This document shows, piece after piece, positions 11,845-25,136 of a stretch of 64,000 nt of DNA. The translations under genes were made by a program, and so were the position numbers. The notes under the pieces are model-generated. The model saw nothing but the letters and a program-made list of their open reading frames with translations, was not told the DNA's origin and did not search any database. This DNA comes from Burhinus oedicnemus. Taxonomy: Eukaryota; Chordata; Aves; Charadriiformes; Burhinidae. Within the stretch, counting starts at the first letter, position 1, and each line of letters begins with the position of its first letter. Location of the stretch: NCBI GenBank assembly GCA_008921705.1, contig VFFE01007650.1:1802062-1866061 (forward strand), written 5' to 3'.

Positions 11845-12310
11845 AACCATAGAACGATGTGGGTAATCTCTGAAGATTATCTGATCCAGCTCTCCCATCA
11901 AAACAGATCCATTCTGAGGAGGTTGCACTGGACCTGGACCGATCAAGTTTTGGATATCTCCCATGATGGAGATCTCCCACAGTCTCTCTGAGCAACCTCT
12001 TCTAGGACTTAACCACCTCCATGGTGATTTTTGTTTCCTAATATCTTGTTGGAGTTTCCCTTGCTGCAGCTTTTGCCTGTTGTCTCTCGTCCTTCACTGC
12101 GAACTTCTAAGAAGAGTCTGGCTCTGTCCTTTCTATACCATTCCAGTAGGTAATTGTAGACAGCAATAAGATGCCCCTTGAGCCCTCTTTTCTCTATCAA
12201 ATTAACAGGTACAAGTAATTGTGTAAAACTTTGTTGCAGTAAAATATGTTCAGTAGATTTTGTTGATGCTCTTGTTGCTGTTTTAAAATGAATCTCCTTG
12301 AGTTTGGTTG
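11845..12310 (-). mobile_element. Older CR1 LINE fragment, 3' part
   Basis: On the minus strand this keeps the order of a CR1 3' end: the coding tail (EKRGLKGHLIAVYNYL is readable near 12193-12146), then the segment for an NHHGG-like end, then the 3' UTR toward 11845 (CCATAGAACGATG and ATCTGATCCAGC are degenerate tail phrases). Divergence is much higher than in the 6.3 and 10.2 kb copies, so this belongs to an older subfamily. The 5' limit near 12310 is approximate. Confidence 0.88.
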
Positions 12311-15300
12311 GCCTGGAGAACTTCATAGGCTTTGCCAAGGTCTGACAGATTGCCTTACCTCAAGGCAGTGCTAACACAGTGCCATGTCCCTTCCACTACT
12401 CATCTTGTAGATTGATATAGTGGGTTGATAACCTCTATTGAAAAATATTTGGGAATTAATGTCACAGCTCTGTCTGTTTTTGTGGGGATGAGTGTTGATT
12501 TAATTAAATTTGTTCGTATTTCTAACTTTTCATAGGCCACATCCTGAGGGGAGCTAAGGCTCTACTGCACTCTGGCTTCACTTGAGTTTCTCACAGAAAT
12601 GTAATACACTGGAGCTATATTTCATCTGAATCATGTCTATCCCTTTAAGAAATTACTGGGTTTACAGTCCACTGTAACATGGAAGTAACTATAGGAAACA
12701 CTAAGGCTTTGAAGAAGTGCATAGACACTGGTCTCAGCTGGGTTGCCTGTTACCTGTTAAAGAAGGATTTAGTCTGAACTGCTGGAACGTTTCAGCAGTA
12801 ATATGACTTGGAAGTAATTTATCTGAGTATGTTATGGCAAACCTCTCATCTGTTAGATCTATTAAAAGTCTGTATATTTTTTTGTAATTAGAGTTTCTCA
12901 ATAGCATATACACAGATTATATACATATATTATCCACTATTTTCATGCTATTGAAGGAAAAATTCATTATGCAAATATTGCTATTCTAGTACAAGTAGAT
13001 GTGATTTTAATAATTTCTTGAGATTGTTTCCAGCCCCTTGAAAATTATTGGCTTCAGGCTGTTTATTTTCTTGCGTTATATATTTCTTAGTCATTAAAGC
13101 TAAGTGGAGATATCTCCACATGTGGGAAAAGTAGGAGTTAGGTGAAGTACTTATCCACATTTTTGGACTCAGAATTGCATTTTAAAGATGTCTTTTTGAT
13201 AATTTTTCAGCAAATATTCTATAAATCACGTTTCTTTATACAATTGTTTATGGGAAGTGGGGTTTTGGTTAATGAAATCACATTGTTTAACAGAGAAAGT
13301 AAATTCTGACTCTCTATGACGGCTGAAAAAAATCATGACTAGAATCATCTTTTAATTTGAAAGATAACATTATGTTGAGGGTTTTATGTAAGATCTCTAT
13401 GTTATGGAAGAAGAGATGTGTCATCTCATTCATGGTTGTGTTCTCTCTTTTTATTTTTTTCTCTTCAGGGGCAACACTTTTAAATCCTCAGCTACATAAC
13501 TGAACACTCAAATATCACTGTTGTTTAGCATTTCTTATGTTTGGATGTTGTGAAGAATTGATGTGACAAGACATTTGTCTGGGGTCTGGCAAGGACTATT
13601 GCTATGAGATTCCAGATTGATTTAGGTGATGATTTGAAAATTATGGTTCTTTTCCTGAATTTGAGTTCATGAAACAAATGAAAGGGACACAGAGACTGTG
13701 ATGTCTAAATATGATAAAGTTTTAGGAGTATGCAATTGTCTCAGAAGAATAAATCATTCAACTTTCTTGCTACTTATTTTGTACCATGTTCGAACTTGAT
13801 TGCAGGTTTGCAGTTTTGAATGGCATACAAATTCTTTTCAAACATGCAGAGACACACCTTAGCACTTAATAGATAAGCTAGGAAAAAAAATGAACGGCTG
13901 TAGAACTGAAATCCTGTTGTCCAGTATTTTTTCAGAGATACGGAGTGTGTTTCCTGAATGCTGGCTCACACCTCTTAAAATTTGCTTTAAGTAACTTGCT
14001 ACCCTTCAGTCTAGGTTTCAAAAATGTAGAGAATAACCTTTTCTCAAAGGAGTTTGCAAGAAGAAATGCAACAGGCAGAGGTCAGATGAACACTGACTTG
14101 CTGGAACTTCATTAACACCACCATCAGGCCAGTTCTGCTGCATTCTTATTGCTAGCAAGCTCTTAAGATTCATATAAGTTTTTTAATTCACTCATCAGGT
14201 GCTAATGTTTTATTTTTCACAATGTCCTTGTCACTCTGCAGTGCTAAAAGATATGAGAAATAGTGCAAACATTGGAAAGAAATATACAGCATGACCCAGC
14301 ATTTTAAAATGTCAGCTATCTTTCCCGTCCTTCTTTTTCACTGACTTTAATTTACTAATTATTTGAGTTACTGTTTTAATAAGTTTTTTCTACCATTACT
14401 ATTATTTATTGAGTCCTGACAATGTACTTAATCTTGCATAGGAATGCAATTGTGACTCACAGGCAGTACAAAAGTCATAATATACTGCCAGAGAGTCAAA
14501 TCATGAAGCCTTTCCCCTTAAGGGAGAAAAATATTCACTGGATTTCTAATTTGAATATTCTTGCACCAAATGTTTTTTAGTTTGAGCCTGACTTTTCAGA
14601 CATTTCTTATGGCACTAACTCATTCATCCTAAGCCATTCTGTTCCAATGCTTGGATATTAAACGCTGAAGAGTGCCTGCAGAACCTATGTAGTAATTCTA
14701 CTTTTTTAAGGATGTATATTAGGCAAATTTTTTTCTATTACTGCAGATAACATATACATATTGTGTGCCTCCTTGCATCAGACCTTGTGTTCTTAGCTGT
14801 GTTGGTTAAATAAGTTCTTAAACTTCAGTAACTTGGTAGCTACTAGTGCTTATGCAAGTGAGAGCCAAATAATTTCCCTTAAAGGTTGATGAAAAGATGT
14901 ATAAATTTATTTCATTATTACTATGTATTAAAAGCTTCAGCAGGTGAACTGTGGAATTAGATCATATTCTCAAATGACAGAAGGGGAAAAGTTCTTTGTT
15001 ATGTCTATGGAGCTTGAACAGCATTTAAATAAACGCTGCAGTCATTCTTATACTTTTCAAAGTAAAACATTTTTCATCTTTCTGAGTGTGAAATACAAAT
15101 TTAATGATGTTCTCCCACATACAAAGTGCAAACTAGTTTGAAGAATGCACAGTACACATCGTTGCAGTATTTTCAGAAGGGAGGTATGGTAAGTTTTCTC
15201 TAACACATGATTAATTTGGTAATTTGGTACTTTGTTTTAAGGATGTCAAATTTAAGTATGCAAAGAGCCCTTTTACCTTTGTTTGGATGCAAACATGAAG

Positions 15301-16689
15301 TCAAATCTAAGTATACATTTTTAAATGCAAATGATGATCTGTTCACATTTATATACCTCTAGAACTTCAGTGTTCTTGCGAATTCAAAGAACTTGCCTGA
15401 TCTATTGTGTCCTCTAGCATGAAAATTAACTAGTACAGAATAACAAGAGCCAAATGTTCTTCATATTTACCAAGGCACCTCTAGGAAGATTTGCAAAGTA
15501 TGATTTTTAATATAGTTGTCAACTCCTGTGAGTAAACAACCAATGTGTTCTTAAAATCTGTAAAATCAGATCTGCAACGCTGTGATTAATGGCAAGTTTA
15601 GAGTATATATGAAGCTAACAGGAGAGTTACACTTCCTTGCTCCTCTAAGCCGAGCATAGCTCTATTAATATTGAAGGAGCTGCTGGGGAATTACAGAACC
15701 TTGCATTGTTACTGATGAGTGTGTTTGAAGACAAAGCACAAACCTCTTTGGTGTTACAAAACCTTACACTTCCTATTAGATAGCGAATGTGAACCAGAGT
15801 GTCAGACTGAACTAGGGGAAGAGCTGACTGCATCAAATCATTGACTGAAGAGCTCCGTCAGACAAACTGAAGGATCCCTCAAGGCCTGCAGAATTTCAGC
15901 TGCGTTGGCTTCTGCCACAAATTGAAGTACCAGGGAGAGACTGGAGTTTCTTGAAACGTTAATAACTGTTTGGAAAGTTTGCTCCCTCCACTTAGCTTAA
16001 GCAAAATAACAGCAGAAAGCTACAACAGTTTTTGTAGAGCTGTCAGCTCACATTTTAAAGTGATGTCATTCATACTACAAAGTCAATTAAAGTTTTTCTT
16101 AAGGAAAATTTAGATATTTTATAAGTAGATTCCTTTCACTGATATGGGAAAGCCTTTATATTGCAGGCCAAATATATGACCAACATTCAGAAATCTCCTC
16201 TGCTAGTGTGCTGCATACTGGAATAACAGTTTGAGCACTCCTGCTGAATCAATAAAGATCTGGCAGGCTGATAGAAGCTGCAACTAAAGGACTGAACAGT
16301 TTTGCACCTGGGCTACAGGATATGCTTTATCTGTAAAGTAGAACAATGAGATTGGAAGTAAGCCTTCTGTGTTTTTATTAATAATATGTAGGAAAAATCT
16401 GTACAATGACTCTGAGTTGTATTTTATTTTGCTCCCCACTTACAATGCCTTACTATTTTATATTAGTGTCATTTCACCTCAAGGGTCACCACCATGTGAC
16501 CATCACCATGTATGCAGGCCCACACTATCTTCCCAGTGCAGCCATAGATGTAAGCCATAACTACAGATATATAGAGATAGCCACAATGTAAGAAAAGAAC
16601 ACACCGTGGGAAAATTCAGCCTGCTTCTGAGTGTTTATCAGCCTTCACTAAGCTGTGTTTTCATTATCAAAACAGTGTGGCCCAGTAAA
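12311..16689. other. AT-rich non-coding stretch, nothing recognised
   Basis: About 4.4 kb with only short random open frames (up to 65 codons). I see no named repeat, RNA gene or convincing exon. Confidence 0.55.
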
Positions 16690-16970
16690 AACTGTTAACC
16701 TCTGAGAAGTGTTTGGCTGTCTGTCGTCTGTATAACCTCCTATTACATAGCTGAAGACAGCCATAAAATCTCCCCTGCACCTCCTCTTCCTAAAGCTGTA
16801 CAAGCCTGTTGCTCTCAGCCATTTTTTATTCATCTTGTGCTCTGGCCCCCGACCATCCTGGTGGCTTTCATTGGACTCGCTCCAGTGTGTTAATGTTTTT
16901 CTTGTACCCTGGGAGCCCAGAGCCGGACAGAGTACACTGCATGTGGTTGCAAAAGTACTGAACACAAACA
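16690..16970 (-). mobile_element. Older CR1 LINE fragment, internal, 3'-truncated
   Basis: The minus strand shows decayed CR1 ORF2 C-terminal sequence: a GSQGTRKTLTHW segment, then GLYSFRKRRCRGDFMAVF followed by a YVIGGYTDD-like stretch. The order and spacing match the [19 protein letters not shown] segment of the young copies. The usual 3' tail is missing below 16690, so the 3' end was lost after insertion. Its divergence is similar to the 11.8-kb fragment. Confidence 0.85.
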
Positions 16971-19900
16971 GAACTTTTGGTGCATTTAGTGGCAGACGGA
17001 GCTTACCTTTGCCTATGCAGGTAAGTACATCAGCCTAGAGGTGAACAGGTCCTGCACTTCAGACTTTTCATCCCATGAAACTGAAATACTTAATCAGCAT
17101 TTAGCCTCGGTCAGTAACTACCTCAGTCCCGAGACGTTTTGGAAAATATTCCTAACTGTAATAATTATTTTTCCTTTTCTCTTTGCTAGCACAAAAAGAA
17201 GTCAAGTCACTGTCTAGTAAAAGGCTTTTTCTGAAGTCAGTGTCACACAATGATCACGGCAAAGTGTTCCCTGCTTTGCTATGGCCTGGACCTAACCACT
17301 GCATACGGGAGACAAACAAATCTGTAAAAGAATCTGCAAAACCAGTTTAACTATTTTCTAAATTCAGGGTAACTGCTTTGTTTAGTAGTGGTGGTTGCAT
17401 TTTTATAGAAACATTAATTTTATGGCTTCCTCTTCATAGAATATGCTTTAGTTTTTATTTCATATTTGCTCAGCACTATTGACTGCCATCTTCCAGTTAG
17501 GACTAACTCCCATTTCTCTCAGTAATGTTGAATTTGTCATTGTATGCCTTTGGATTGAGCTTTTCTGTGGCCATCTTTGCAAAGCCATCAGAGAAGCTAT
17601 TCGCTGAGGAATTATTTCTGGGATATAGCTGCTTCTGAAAGAAATGAGATAGGCTGTGACTTACAAATTTGTCAGTTCCAGGACTATTTTTCATTAGGAT
17701 TCATTAGGATTAGATGTTTTACTACTTGGTAATAATTAATCTGTGTTAGATGTGAAGTAGTGATTTTCAAATGGTTAATAAATGACACAACTATTTGAGT
17801 TTGTGATAATCATGGGCATGTTAGAAGGCCTTCATATTGAAATTCTGTGCAGTAAGATGACTGAAGCCACACTTCAGGCATTTGTATAATCTTGGAAGCT
17901 TACTGAAAAAGAGAACTAAATGTATTGATCTCAGCCACTTAATTACACCCTGAGAATTGACAGAATTCTATTGTTATCCTCTCAAGGTGGTAAAAGCTTA
18001 GGTTTTTTTTCTCTATAACAGTTATTTGTATCCGAAGATATTAAAAAATATGATGTTCTCAGTGGTTTCTTAAGCTGGTATTGAGTCATATTTTTATTTT
18101 CAAGTCCTTACACTCAGAGTAGCTTACAAATTGTGAACTCTACATGAAAAGGATCAACCTGGAGGGTTTTCTGCCTTTCATGTATAAACTGCTCTGTGTC
18201 AGGGTTCACAGTACAAGCAGTGATGTTATGATCTGCTAGACATGAATGCATTCTGAACTTAAATGGACCTGCCTGAAAATAATAGGAGTTCAACATAGTA
18301 TTTAATGCAACACTATTTGAGAGCACTCTCTTGAATATGTTTAACTTTGTCCAGAAAACACAGAGGCACATGCCATTCTCATCTCATAAAAGATCACACA
18401 GCTTCTACTTTGTTTAGATCAGTGGCTTGATCTTGAAGCTTTGTTAAATTTGTTCATCAGTGAAGCTATTATTTAGTATATGTGGTACACACATTAACAG
18501 CCAATTTACACATTTTTATTGAAGGTCAAGTGTTTAACGTACTATTTAGAATTAAAAAACAAGGTTTTTTTTGCTGAATTTTATGCATTAGAAGAAGTAC
18601 TTTCACTGCAAAAAAAAAAAGAACTGCCAGAAAAAGTAATTCACTTTTTATTGTGTTCCACTTGTGTTTATTGAAGAAATGTATATTTCAATGAGAAATC
18701 TTTCCTCCTAGATACAACTTAACATCTTTGCTCTTTCTTGAAAGGCAAATTCTTCTGTTTATGATATTACAGTCCAATACTATGACAGACTGTAATTTCC
18801 CAAATAAACTTGAATTGACTAGGGGCATTGCTGGATTAATTAGAAAAAGATGCTTACTGAAAAATACGCAAACATAAAAACCTTATTCTAAAATTAATAG
18901 TTAAAACAAGAACCCTAAAAATTCTAAGTATGGTTATATAACTTGGAGGTAGGGAGGTAACTGAATTTCAGTGTCTATTATTTCATTATACAGTTCATTT
19001 CTCTGCCTTAAAATCTATTATTTAAGCATTTTATGTGTGAAATTCGTACTTAAGCTCAGTTATGGTGAAAGCTAGAATTATGAAAATTGCTGCTTAGTAG
19101 GATGGCTGAAACCACAATATTGCCACCTTGGGCTTTTTGTAACAGGGTGTACTCCATCTGCATGTGGTGAATGAAGATCTGCTCACCCCAGACATAGAAG
19201 AAAAGGAACACTGAAGGATAACGAAATGGTCAGAGGTACAGGACTGCTGAGAATGCACTAAACATTGTGATCTCACAGCTTGTAAAAAGAATACCTGGGA
19301 ATACTTCCTCTTTATTTCACATAAGCAGGAAGGGATATCAATTGAAGCCATCAGACATCATGTTCAAAACATATAAAAAGAAGAGCTGCAGATCAAACAT
19401 AATTAAACTTTGATATTTACTGCATTGGGACACTGTACGAGCCAAAAGACTATAAAGGTTTTAATAACAGTTGGATGAATTGATGAAGCAGTTGTTGAAC
19501 ATGATAGTCTGTCTACAAATTCTGACTGATGAAGTGCCTCAATATGCTCTTTTCAGGAAGCTGAGGAATCCACTAGGGAAAGGGTCAATCTTTAGTCACC
19601 TTGTTTCTTGTATTCTTTCTCTAAGCATGGTCACTGGGCAGAGAGAGTATGTTGGGCTAAACAGCCTTTCAGTTAATTCTGTGTTCAAATATGTGTTTTT
19701 TATCTAACCAGCAACCCACGTGGCTTTGTTGGCTGGCAAAATCTCTTCAGCATCCATCTATCCATACAGTTGCTTCTTTCAAAGACTTTGCTGCTGTAAA
19801 CACAAAGGAAGGATGAAATGAAATATTGGTAGAAAGACATAATATCTATAAATAGTTACAGTGTAGAATAGTATACTGTGCAGAAGTGTATCTACAATTG

Positions 19901-22900
19901 CACTTAGCTGAGAAATTTCGTGTGGAAACAGAAAATACCTGCAGAATATTTTTAACATATTCCTGGTTTCTTCTTTTTTTTCTGATCTGCCCACCAACAG
20001 TAGTTCAGTATTGTCCATTAATTATAGTTTATACTAGTTTTCCTTTGCCTTGGACGAGATGCTGAAAACTTGCAATAGCAAAGACAAAAAGAAATTGGAA
20101 TAAATATATGAAACTGGATGGTTATATAAAAGAGGTCAGTGAAAAACATTACAGTTTTTTTCTACCTAGGGAAACACAGATAAAGCTAATTGTGCCAGAA
20201 AGTTGTTGTTTAGCTTCCACTCTTAATTATTTTGCACAGCAATAGACAGACATATGGAGAGTCTTCTTTTCTGCAATGCTTCTGGAAGACGTTTCTGACT
20301 GTATGGCTTTTCTTTCTTAGGCTCTGGTCTTGAGTTCTGGGCTAGGTTAGGAGGCATGAAGCAGTGTCAAAAGACAGCTAGTTTATGCTTATTATTTGCA
20401 TTTACATAATAATACATCTGCATATTACTCATGTATGTGTATTATTTATGTTTGTTTTTCCTTTCTCAAAAAAGCTTTTGTTGTCTACTAAAATATCTAA
20501 GTAGTAAAGCAACTGAAATCCTTCTTGATTCAAGTAATGCTCTTTCCTGTAACATGCCATGATGGGCCATTCCCGAATCATCTGCTAGTAGGTTGCAGAA
20601 AGAGGTCAGTAACAATTATAAAAATAATTCCATATGTTTCACCAGATTTCTCACCTAGATGTTAAGGGCATTAAATCTTTCCTTTTACTGGGGCACAAAA
20701 TTACTTGCTTTATATTGGTATAATAAGAGATGCTGTTCTGAAGGTTAACTGCATCTTTAAAAAATGCCAACATCCCTCTTGACAGGTCAACAGGAACTGT
20801 GCCATTACAGATATTTGCAGGGACCTGGATACTTTTATAAAATCCCATTTGAATGACATGGGTTTTGAAAATAGTAAAGATGAGACCAGGTGAATTAAAG
20901 ATGTGTATGTACCTGCAGCTGTCATAAAAAATGTACATATTTCTTGAAGTATTTTTTTGCCTCATTTTCCTAGTATCTGGCTGTTCCTCAGCTAATGATC
21001 ACCTCTGGAATTAAAACAAGTGCTGATATTTTGTTAATAAAGTACTGAGGAAAAAAAGAGCTATGCATAAAATCCCTTCTGCCTGCTGAAGTTACTCTTA
21101 AATATTGCAATGCCTAAGAGTTTTGAGCCCAGCAGCATCAACAGGTGGCTAGGTTCCCTATTTAAGCAATAAAGAAATTGAAGCTGTTTTAGGCTAATCT
21201 CAAAAAGCCACACATTGAGCTAGATGAATGCAAATACTGCACAAGTACATGGTTTTGAGTTCCTTCTCTCTGAACCTCATAGCTCATCCTCTTTAAAACT
21301 TAAGAAGTGAGTGGGAACACTGGTTGACAGCCAATGCCACTACTGTGCTTCTTGAATGAAAATTATCACTATGCTCTAGGTCAGGGCTCTCTAACAGCAC
21401 AGGCATGGTGCCTACCCTCTTACAAAACTGCCTAATGGTTAGACTTCTCCAGAGAACTGGAAATGAGACTTTGTATTCCCTTTTCTTGAGGAAGGACTAG
21501 AATCTGCATGGGGACTTTGAACAATGGATTTATTATGCAGAATATGGCTGGTCCATTTTCAGCAGTGTTCAATTATTATTATTTTTTTATTAAATTATTC
21601 ACTGCTGGTTTGGGTTGTGCTAAATGACATCAGTATTTTTGATTTGTATTATGAATGTTCATAACATGCTCTATACCTTAGACTACTCTAGTGATTAGTT
21701 GCTTTGTCTCCAGATTGTATGATTATTTAGACAGTAGCGATCATGTCAGCAAGACAGGCACTCCAGAGGTGGTCAATGGGGTCTGTGTCCCAGACTGTCT
21801 AGCCCTTTGACCATTCTTGAGGATATCATGAGGTACCCTGGTTGACACAGTGGAGAGGAAGCCACAAAACATTGCTTGCACTGTCTCAGCTTCCCTCTGC
21901 CATGCATCATGCCCTCATCTTAAGCCAAATTTCTTCTTACATGATCCATAGGCACCTGTAAGAAATGTACCTCAGATGTCCCATCTAGCAGGTCAGGACC
22001 TCCCTTTTTCCAGCTGCTGTCTGTCCCTTAAAGTCCATCAAAGTCTGTGCATACACTACATGGACATTCAGTCCTCTTAGCTTGGCCTCCGGCAAAAGCC
22101 TCAGACCATGCAGTCTTCTTCTCAGGGAGGACTGGACAGTTCGCTTGCCATTCCTTTTGGTGGTGGTATTCTCCAAGATACCTCTTTCTGCTTCACATCT
22201 GCTGGTGCATACTAGAGGTTAGGCCAGATGGTGGGCCCCTGGAGAAATATCCTATTGAAATATGGTGTTAACAGTCAGACTCATGTTGTCACCATTCTTG
22301 TGCCTTCCGACCTCATCATGTCTTTCTGGGGAAGGGCAAATACTTTGGGTATCCTTGGAAGCTCATGCATTCACTTGAGAATTACCCATGTAACCCGTGT
22401 TTCAGTTTCTGGCGTTAAAGAGTCCTGTGAAAGTAGCTGTCGTGCTGCTGTTCATGTTGGTAGTTAAGAGGATCATTTTGAATTTAGTATATTGGGGAAT
22501 TCACCACTGGACCATGGGTTAAAAATGACAAAGGAGGTACCTCTATGAATGCTGGGTTCTTTAGATAGCTTATCTAGCTTTTGTCTTTCTCTGGCCCCAG
22601 ATCCTATTTACTCTGTCCTCTGAAAGAGGCAACAAGATCATTTTCCAGAGGAACCATTTCAGATCCCAGTCCCTTTTATCCTGGGAACCCTTATATTCAC
22701 TGTCACTTAGATGGAGATGCCACAGTAGAGGAAGGAAGACTCCTGTATGTCCTCAGTGGCCAAATTCCAGATGCGTATTTCCAGTGACAGCAGAACTGGT
22801 AATTCTTGAAAAGTATCAACAGAATTGGGGCCACAGTATTTCAGTCCAAGATTTCAGAGTGGTAACTTGTGTCTGGAAGTAACGTTCTTCAGACTTATGT

Positions 22901-23310
22901 CTAGAAGTAATGTTCATTCATGAAGACAATGTAGGAAAAGGAAATTTCTGCGTGATAGTTACTTAGATATCATTGGCAGAGCTTTTAAGTGCAATTTTAA
23001 AGTCTGTCAACTAATAAAGGAATATGCCATATCTTTTATAACTTTAAAGTAAAAGAAAATCAGAAAATAAAACTGTCATCATTTTCTATATTTTTTCCCA
23101 TTTGTGAAAGTTCCTTTTAAATATTAAAACTATTTAAACTCTATTCTATGACTTTGAGGGCATACAGAGAACTGTATCACTGTGGATATTGAATGAAGGT
23201 GATTTGGGATAAACAGTTCATTTTATTCCCCACAATTTTACTTTATCTGTGAAAAAAAAAATCATGGAAAAAATCAGATTTTTGCACAAAGTGCTCTTTT
23301 TTTTTTCTGG
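16971..23310. other. Non-coding stretch, nothing firmly recognised
   Basis: Mostly AT-rich. A less AT-rich block at about 21720-22790 carries several overlapping open frames of 60-80 codons on both strands, but none has family motifs. A small 11-bp tandem (TTCATTAGGAT) lies at about 17690-17711, and a degenerate pair around GTCTGGAAGTAACGTTC lies at about 22870-22918. I see no RNA gene or exon. Confidence 0.5.
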
Positions 23311-23359
23311 GAATCATTGTCTATTTCTGTCAATGTCTGGTTAAGCAGAGGGGAATAAT
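23311..23359 (+). repeat. 49-bp inverted repeat, arm A (probable source)
   Basis: This starts GAATCATTGTCTATTTCTG and ends GAGGGGAATAAT. It is the exact reverse complement, 49 of 49 bases, of 25073-25121. The match stops at once on both sides. This arm has no flanking direct repeats, so it is likely the original sequence. Confidence 0.95.
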
Positions 23360-25058
23360 GTCCAATGAACAAAAGAATTACATTTTTAATATAGCAATGT
23401 TTGAGATTTAACCATACACACTAGCTATTTGTCTAGGTGTTTTGATCATGCTACACTTGCAGAATTTTAACACCTGTGATATGTACACCTAAGGAGAAGC
23501 ACCAAGGAGCAACAAAGAGTAAAATGCAGAGGCAGAGAGAGAAGGATTGAAGGATCAGAGGTCAGATAGTGGGAGTTGTTGTATACAAGATTTACGTTTG
23601 GAATTATTTGAGATGGAGCGGAACAAGGAGCCAGCACCTCTTATTTTCTAGCAATCTCACTATTCAGATAGAACATCTCTGAGGAGCACAAGTTTCAGCA
23701 GTGCTTCCATCTACTTTTTATATCACTCATTAATTACTACTCTATCAGAAAGGGTAATCTCTGGTGCACTGGCCCTGGTGCACTAAATCTACTCCCTCAG
23801 CAAGGTCCTAATAAGAAAATATGCCTTTAGTTAGTCCCCAGGACTAAGATTTTCTGCCCCCTTTATCATTTAACTTCTTGAAACAATAGGGAAAAGATGC
23901 TAGCTGTTTTAAGTCAGGTTTATTGTGTCTGTACAGTTTCTTTGCCCGTAATGGCACTGACAATACTCGGGCGTAACTGTTAAAAATCCAGTCCCTGCTT
24001 TCACATGTCCTACAGAGAGTCATTGCGTTGTAACTGGGCATACAGACTGTGGTTCCAGAATGAAATTCTTGCAAAACAGATGAGGAATAAAATAAGTGTA
24101 CATGTTTTTTGTTTTAGAGATAAGCAGTCATCTGGGATCTGATTCATTATTATTTGCTCCATTTGTGTTTAGTGCAATGTTAACACAGGAGGTTCTTCAA
24201 CATTGTGCAGAGAATTTCAATGTCTGGTTCCATTAATATTCATCCTGTTAAACCTGGTCACCCACACCCACTGCAGAATCATGACAAATTCCATCCTTAG
24301 ATCTAAATAGGACAAATAATATGGTTTTGCAAAAAAATGAAGCATATTCTTCTGTGTCTTCCTGTCTCATTGTTACAAGCTAATAATGCAGAATCAGGAG
24401 GTACCTGGGTATGTATGTGTCTTGGGAAGCCATTAAGTATGTTGCACAGAAGTACTCTGAAAATAAGTAGAGTAGTCTTTGACACCAATCCCAGCAAAGC
24501 AGCAGCATCAATTTGTGCTGTGGAGCACAGTAAAAAAAGCAGAGAAATTAAAGGTTCCTTGCACTGTTTTGTTGTCAATGTCCACTGTACTTTTTCTGGC
24601 TGAAGTCTGGGAATGAAATATTTGATACGCAGATTGTTCGTGCTGGGATTATGCATTTTTCATTCCATTTCTCTCTGGATACATAAAGGGGGATTTCCAC
24701 AAGTAAGGTTGAATGGAATCTGGTAGTCTAAGCAGAAATTAAATTACTTTATTGCTTATTCACCTCAAAATTACAGCACCTGCCTTTTCTGGGTGCAGAA
24801 ACTAATTCCTGGGATTAGACACAAAACACAATTATGCTTTAAAATGTGTCTTTCAGAAATGTAGCCTTTTTTGTGTCAGTTCATTTTCTGTTCTGACTAA
24901 ATTCAGTAAAAACAACCACACAACAGGATTGTCTAACTAAAACTCACTTCAGTCCTGTATACCTGCTACACTGTATACTTTACTCCACTTGTAAGACCTT
25001 TATTTACTACCATTTTGCGTAACTGAAATAAAATCCTTACACAGAGGCTCAAAAATAC
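23360..25058. other. Non-coding stretch between the arms of the 49-bp inverted repeat
   Basis: About 1.7 kb with short open frames on both strands (for example 24303-24656 minus and 24337-24603 plus, which overlap each other). No transposase motif is visible, which argues against the inverted repeats being ends of a DNA transposon. Confidence 0.6.
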
Positions 25059-25136
25059 TATTTGAGTATTCAATTATTCCCCTCTGCTTAACCAGACATT
25101 GACAGAAATAGACAATGATTCAAATATTTGAGTATT
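25059..25136 (-). repeat. Inverted 49-bp copy (arm B) with 12-bp flanking direct repeats
   Basis: TATTTGAGTATT occurs at 25059-25070 and again at 25125-25136. Between them lie 54 bases, of which 25073-25121 are the perfect reverse complement of 23311-23359; CA precedes and AAA follows. The arrangement has the form of an insertion with a 12-bp target-site duplication, which marks this arm as the newcomer. Either a repair event templated from arm A or reverse transcription of a short RNA could do it. The direct repeat may also be partly chance in AT-rich sequence. Confidence 0.85.

Noticed and set aside
21985..22787. Less AT-rich block with several frames as a retrovirus internal region or retrogene
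   Set aside because: I could find no protease, RT or gag-type motif in any frame, and no LTR or A-tail nearby.
23311..25121. The 49-bp inverted repeats as terminal repeats of a 1.8-kb DNA transposon
   Set aside because: There is no transposase frame between them and no target-site duplication outside the pair. A 12-bp direct repeat flanks the second arm alone, which fits a short insertion better.
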